A program made the position numbers and the translations under genes. A model generated the notes under the pieces. That model saw nothing but the letters and a program-made list of their open reading frames with translations. It did not search any database and was not told the DNA's origin. Positions 7,029-8,862 of a stretch of DNA of 8,862 nt are shown here, piece by piece. Source of the DNA: Bacteroidia bacterium (GTDB lineage Bacteria > Bacteroidota > Bacteroidia > Bacteroidales > BM523); contig JACQWN010000330.1 in the NCBI GenBank assembly GCA_016209245.1, forward strand, positions 1 through 8,862. The letters run 5' to 3'. Every line of letters starts with the position of its first letter. Positions within the stretch are counted from its first letter, which is position 1.

Positions 7029-7262
7029 ATGCAAACAGTTTCAATACAAATTAATGACAAAATCTTACAACGCGTGGGATTAATCGCCATTAAAAACAGA
7101 TTCCAGAAAGAATTGGAATATCTGTATTACGAAGAAATGGCAGAAGAAATAAATAAATCTCTTATTGAAAGCGGCATTGACAACGACTATGAACTTGAAT
7201 TGGCAAGACAAAAAGCATGGGAACAATATAAAAATGAATTTCTTAATGGTATAGTCAAATGA
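7029..7262 (+). CDS. VapB-like antitoxin partner of a PIN-domain toxin
   Basis: The 77-aa protein has an N-terminal strand VSIQIND followed by a helix with QRVGLIAIKNRFQKELE, then an acidic central part and LARQKAWEQYKNEFLNGI at the C-terminus. The AxxKAWxxYKxxF tail resembles a group of small antitoxins encoded directly before PIN-domain (VapC-type) toxin genes; that group is recalled, not searched. The context supports it strongly: the stop overlaps the next ATG in ATGA, and the next frame starts with a PIN-domain N-terminus. Such antitoxins bind and block the toxin RNase and often repress their own promoter. The toxin gene is broken, so this antitoxin is now orphaned, though its own frame and promoter look sound. 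Confidence 0.72.
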   Translation: MQTVSIQINDKILQRVGLIAIKNRFQKELEYLYYEEMAEEINKSLIESGIDNDYELELARQKAWEQYKNEFLNGIVK

Positions 7263-7363
7263 AGGATTATGTCATTGACGCTAATATAATTTTCAACAGT
7301 CTTTTAAAACTGCCATCGCACATTTGCACATTTGGCTGCCTGCTTACACTCAAAGCCCAATAA
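7259..7363 (+). pseudogene. truncated PIN-domain (VapC-type) toxin gene
   Basis: The ATG overlaps the antitoxin stop by 4 nt (ATGA). The product begins MKDYVIDANIIFNSLLK, the first strand and helix of a PIN domain, with Asp7 as the first of its metal-binding acidic residues. A complete toxin would have about 130 residues and three or four such acids. Here the likeness stops at about base 7309, and 17 unrelated residues (LPSHICTFGC and on) lead to TAA. No further PIN sequence is found in any plus-strand frame up to 7476. The break coincides with the start of a GC-richer segment, so insertion or recombination removed the rest. The product should be inactive. Confidence 0.75.
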
Positions 7364-7412
7364 CCGAAGTTCAGCCAAAAGAGCAAATTTTGCCTCACGC
7401 AAAATATTTTTA
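7307..7412. repeat. GC-richer inserted segment with inverted and direct repeats at the toxin break
   Basis: Bases 7311-7400 are about 48% G+C by my count, against roughly one third around them. The segment holds the tandem GCACATTTGCACATTT, the inverted pair TTTGGCTG (7331-7338) / CAGCCAAA (7372-7379), and a hairpin ATTTTGC-CTCAC-GCAAAAT (7387-7405) followed by ATTTTTA, which could end transcription. On the minus strand a frame without an ATG runs through it (7304 to about 7463), with a clean helix-like stretch LREAKFALLAELRLLGF. I take it as a copy of a dispersed repeat or a gene scrap that entered the toxin gene. Its borders are approximate. Confidence 0.4.
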
Positions 7413-7416
7413 GGAA

Positions 7417-7449
7417 TTTTGGGAATATGAAAAAAATAGACTAATTTTG
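7417..7449 (+). promoter_or_regulatory. promoter of the Rpn nuclease gene: TTTTG-N20-TAATTTTG
   Basis: TTTTG (7417-7421) and TAATTTTG (7442-7449) lie 20 nt apart, both full matches to the Bacteroidota -33/-7 pattern. Start of transcription is expected near 7456, about 20 nt before the ATG at 7477. The Rpn gene is therefore not dependent on the broken toxin-antitoxin operon. Confidence 0.68.
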
Positions 7450-7476
7450 TTGTTAAGAAAATTTAACTAACTGAAA

Positions 7477-8349
7477 ATGTTGAAAGAGAAATATATTAAT
7501 CCATTCACAGATTTTGGCTTTAAAAAATTATTCGGTGAAGAACCAAATAAAGACCTGCTTATTGACTTTCTAAATGAAATTCTTAAAGACAAAGAAAAAA
7601 TCCATGATTTGAATTATAAGAAAACAGTAAAATCAGGTGTGACCCTTTCTGACAGAGGTGCTGTTTTTGACTTATACTGTGAGAACGAAAAAGGCGAGAA
7701 ATTCATTGTCGAAATGCAAAAAGTAAAGCAAAAATTTTTCAAAGACAGAAGCGTTTATTACTCTACATTTCCAATAAGAGAACAAGCAATTAGAGGGGAA
7801 TGGGATTTTGAATTAAAAGCGATTTATACCATTGGTATTTTGGATTTTATTTTCGAGGAGAATAAAGATTGTAAAGATTATTTTCATTGGGAAGTAAAGC
7901 TAATGGAAACGACTAAAAAAACTGTTTTCTTTGACAAACTTACTTACATATATTTGGAAATGCCCAAATTTATTAAGAAAGAGACCGAATTAAAAACAAA
8001 ATTTGACAAGTGGTTATTTGTACTAAGGCATTTACCAAATTTACAAAACAGACCTAAAGCATTACAGGAAAGGATTTTTGAAAAACTTTTTAAAACGGCC
8101 GAGATTGCAAAATTCACTCCAAAGCAGCGGCAGGATTACGAAGATAGTTTAAAATCATACAGAGATTTAATAAACTCTATGAATACTTACAAAGAGGAAG
8201 GAAAAGTTGAAGGAAAGCAAGAAGAAGCCTTAAAAAATAAACAGGATAAAATTCAACGAGCCAAAGAAGGCTTAAAAAAAGGATATTCTGTAAAAATCAT
8301 TTCCGATTTAACCGGCTTAACTGACTCAGAAATTAAAAAACTCAGATAA
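7477..8349 (+). CDS. Rpn family recombination-promoting nuclease / PDDEXK_2 (former 'putative transposase')
   Basis: The 290-aa protein begins YINPFTDFGFKKLFG, the hallmark start of the Rpn/PDDEXK_2 family. The PD-(D/E)XK core follows: Asp65 in GAVFDLYC, then Glu79 and Gln81 in FIVEMQ, the E-x-Q variant usual here. Length and layout fit a complete gene. Residues about 196-250 form a charged helical region with YEDSLKSYRDL and EEGKVEG. The end (261-290) has the family's HTH-like tail, GYSVKIISDLTGLTDSEIKKL. Rpn proteins of E. coli are DNA endonucleases that raise RecA-independent recombination and act as toxins in phage defence; the C-terminal part is also made separately as the inhibitor RpnS. 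Possible internal starts are Met143, Met162 and Met235. The next gene overlaps by 1 nt. The target of this homologue is not known. Confidence 0.92.
   Translation: MLKEKYINPFTDFGFKKLFGEEPNKDLLIDFLNEILKDKEKIHDLNYKKTVKSGVTLSDRGAVFDLYCENEKGEKFIVEMQKVKQKFFKDRSVYYSTFPIREQAIRGEWDFELKAIYTIGILDFIFEENKDCKDYFHWEVKLMETTKKTVFFDKLTYIYLEMPKFIKKETELKTKFDKWLFVLRHLPNLQNRPKALQERIFEKLFKTAEIAKFTPKQRQDYEDSLKSYRDLINSMNTYKEEGKVEGKQEEALKNKQDKIQRAKEGLKKGYSVKIISDLTGLTDSEIKKLR
7930..7956 (+). promoter_or_regulatory. possible internal promoter within the Rpn gene
   Basis: TTTG (7930-7933) and TATATTTG (7949-7956) lie 15 nt apart, slightly short, inside the Rpn gene. A transcript from here would start near 7963 and carry the 3' part of Rpn plus the downstream small gene. 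In DNA this AT-rich, one TAnnTTTG per gene of this size is about what chance gives, so the call is weak. Confidence 0.2.
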
Positions 8350-8618
8350 TGTTGAAATATGTAGATTCCAGACTTGATAGTTTTTTTGAAAAAAAATCAT
8401 CTTTACACATGAACTTTGAATATTATAAAGTAATGTGGAAAGAAATATTTTCTTATCTGGAATCTATTAAAAATGAAATGCCGGAAGAATTTGAATATGA
8501 GTTAAAGCGTTGCAGAGATTTAAAAAACTGCATTGATTACGCCAGGGAAGAGGGGATAAACGAAGGTAGAAGAAAAGCAAGAATAATACTTAAACAAGAA
8601 ATAGAAAACCTGAAATAA
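8349..8618 (+). CDS. small protein resembling the C-terminal region of the adjacent Rpn nuclease; candidate RpnS-like inhibitor
   Basis: The 89-aa product starts at the ATG in TAATG, overlapping the Rpn stop by 1 nt, so translation is likely coupled. It looks all helical and charged, with no membrane segment or catalytic motif. Residues 52-73 match Rpn residues 225-246 without a gap: both have LK, RDL, N, EEG and EG at the same places, 11 of 22 identical. Around 8154-8180 and 8507-8533 the DNA is also alike (both have cagagatttaa). A weaker match extends back (IF..L then P then YE). It lacks the nuclease domain and the HTH-like tail. It may be a duplicated Rpn C-terminus acting as a separate inhibitor or partner, or the stub of a second, mostly deleted Rpn gene. 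The clean start and coupling favour a working gene. Confidence 0.72.
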   Translation: MLKYVDSRLDSFFEKKSSLHMNFEYYKVMWKEIFSYLESIKNEMPEEFEYELKRCRDLKNCIDYAREEGINEGRRKARIILKQEIENLK

Positions 8619-8645
8619 TTGTTTTTAAAATATTTTGTATCTTTA
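8619..8645 (+). promoter_or_regulatory. probable promoter TTG-N16-TATCTTTA upstream of the last gene
   Basis: TTG (8619-8621) directly after the small gene's stop and TATCTTTA (8638-8645), one base off TAnnTTTG, lie 16 nt apart. Transcription would start near 8652 and leave a leader of about 100 nt before the ATG at 8754. In the leader I see only weak, short self-pairings (8697-8723). Confidence 0.42.
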
Positions 8646-8753
8646 CAATCATAAATTAAAAAAAAGTTAAAAATGTAGAAACTAAAATATTTTCATAAGA
8701 GCGTTGCTTAAAGCGTTTCTCTTTCAGCAAATATCTTAAAATAAATTTTTAAA

Positions 8754-8862
8754 ATGAGAACTCAACCACAAAATACAGACCCGCTGACTTTTGAAAAGGT
8801 GTGGCAGATGTTTCAGGAAACCGATAAAAAATTTCAGGAAACCCGGGAACAAATGAAAGAAA
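8754..8862 (+). CDS. N-terminus of a coiled-coil protein, probably a DUF3782-like PD-(D/E)XK family protein, partial
   Basis: Thirty-six codons are present before the window ends. The start is polar (MRTQPQNTDPLT), then FEKVWQMFQETDKKFQETREQMKE, a heptad coiled coil. The heptad is repeated at DNA level: TTTCAGGAAACC occurs at 8811-8822 and again at 8832-8843, exactly 21 nt apart. In Bacteroidota the FEKVWxMFQET(D/R)KKFQET pattern typically opens proteins of 200-250 residues whose C-terminal half is a DUF3782-type nuclease-like domain. That domain lies outside the window, so the assignment is from memory of the N-terminus. It would be the second nuclease-fold gene in this accessory stretch. 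The ATG follows a long leader and has no Shine-Dalgarno sequence. Confidence 0.65.
   Translation, partial: MRTQPQNTDPLTFEKVWQMFQETDKKFQETREQMKE

Noticed and set aside
7304..7463. Minus-strand coding gene through the GC-richer segment
   Set aside because: The frame has no ATG, is short and crosses the Rpn promoter; more likely a trace of a repeat than a gene.
8697..8730. Possible structured leader or riboswitch before the last gene
   Set aside because: Only 5-bp pairings (AAGAG/CTCTT, TTGCT/AGCAA) that compete with each other; nothing like a known riboswitch fold.
1..8862. CRISPR array, tRNA, rRNA or complete insertion sequence
   Set aside because: I saw no regularly spaced repeats, no cloverleaf or rRNA-like sequence, and no transposase gene other than the Rpn gene, whose family only bears that older name.

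Overview
The window is AT-rich and reads as a chromosome segment of a Bacteroidota member. Three signs agree. A gene at the left edge ends in the C-terminal sorting domain of the type IX secretion system. Several start codons are preceded by the Bacteroidota -7 box TAnnTTTG, usually without a Shine-Dalgarno sequence. The uncharacterised lipoprotein and the small zinc-ribbon protein look like families I know from this phylum. I cannot name a genus.

Left half (1-6442) is ordinary chromosome. A secreted-protein gene ends at 142 and faces a DEDDy 3'-5' exonuclease gene on the minus strand (150-749). Upstream on the minus strand, three membrane-protein genes sit 13 nt apart and look like one operon, transcribed in the order K+ channel with RCK domain (2499-3515), rhomboid protease with an acidic tail (1790-2485), CPBP-family membrane protein (832-1776). 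Divergent from the channel is a lipoprotein of unknown function (3658-4590). Its stop overlaps tail-to-tail the end of a glutamine-dependent asparagine synthetase gene (4583-6442), which must start at TTG so that its nucleophile is Cys2.

Right half (6461-8862) is accessory and partly decayed. It holds a shortened zinc-ribbon gene, the C-terminal end of a probable outer-membrane beta-barrel gene, and a VapBC-type toxin-antitoxin pair. In that pair the antitoxin is intact but the PIN toxin breaks off after about 17 residues, where a GC-richer segment with inverted repeats begins. Next is an Rpn/PDDEXK_2 nuclease gene with its own strong promoter, then a 1-nt-overlapping small gene, then the start of a coiled-coil protein that runs off the edge.

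The most interesting signal is the small gene after the Rpn nuclease (8349-8618). Its protein matches the C-terminal region of the Rpn protein next to it, without gaps, over 22 residues (11 identical). In E. coli, Rpn toxins are restrained by RpnS, a small protein made from the 3' part of the same gene. Here an Rpn C-terminal-like protein is encoded as a separate, translationally coupled gene, so this may be a two-gene Rpn toxin-antitoxin or defence unit. That role is inference; the similarity and the overlap are visible in the sequence.
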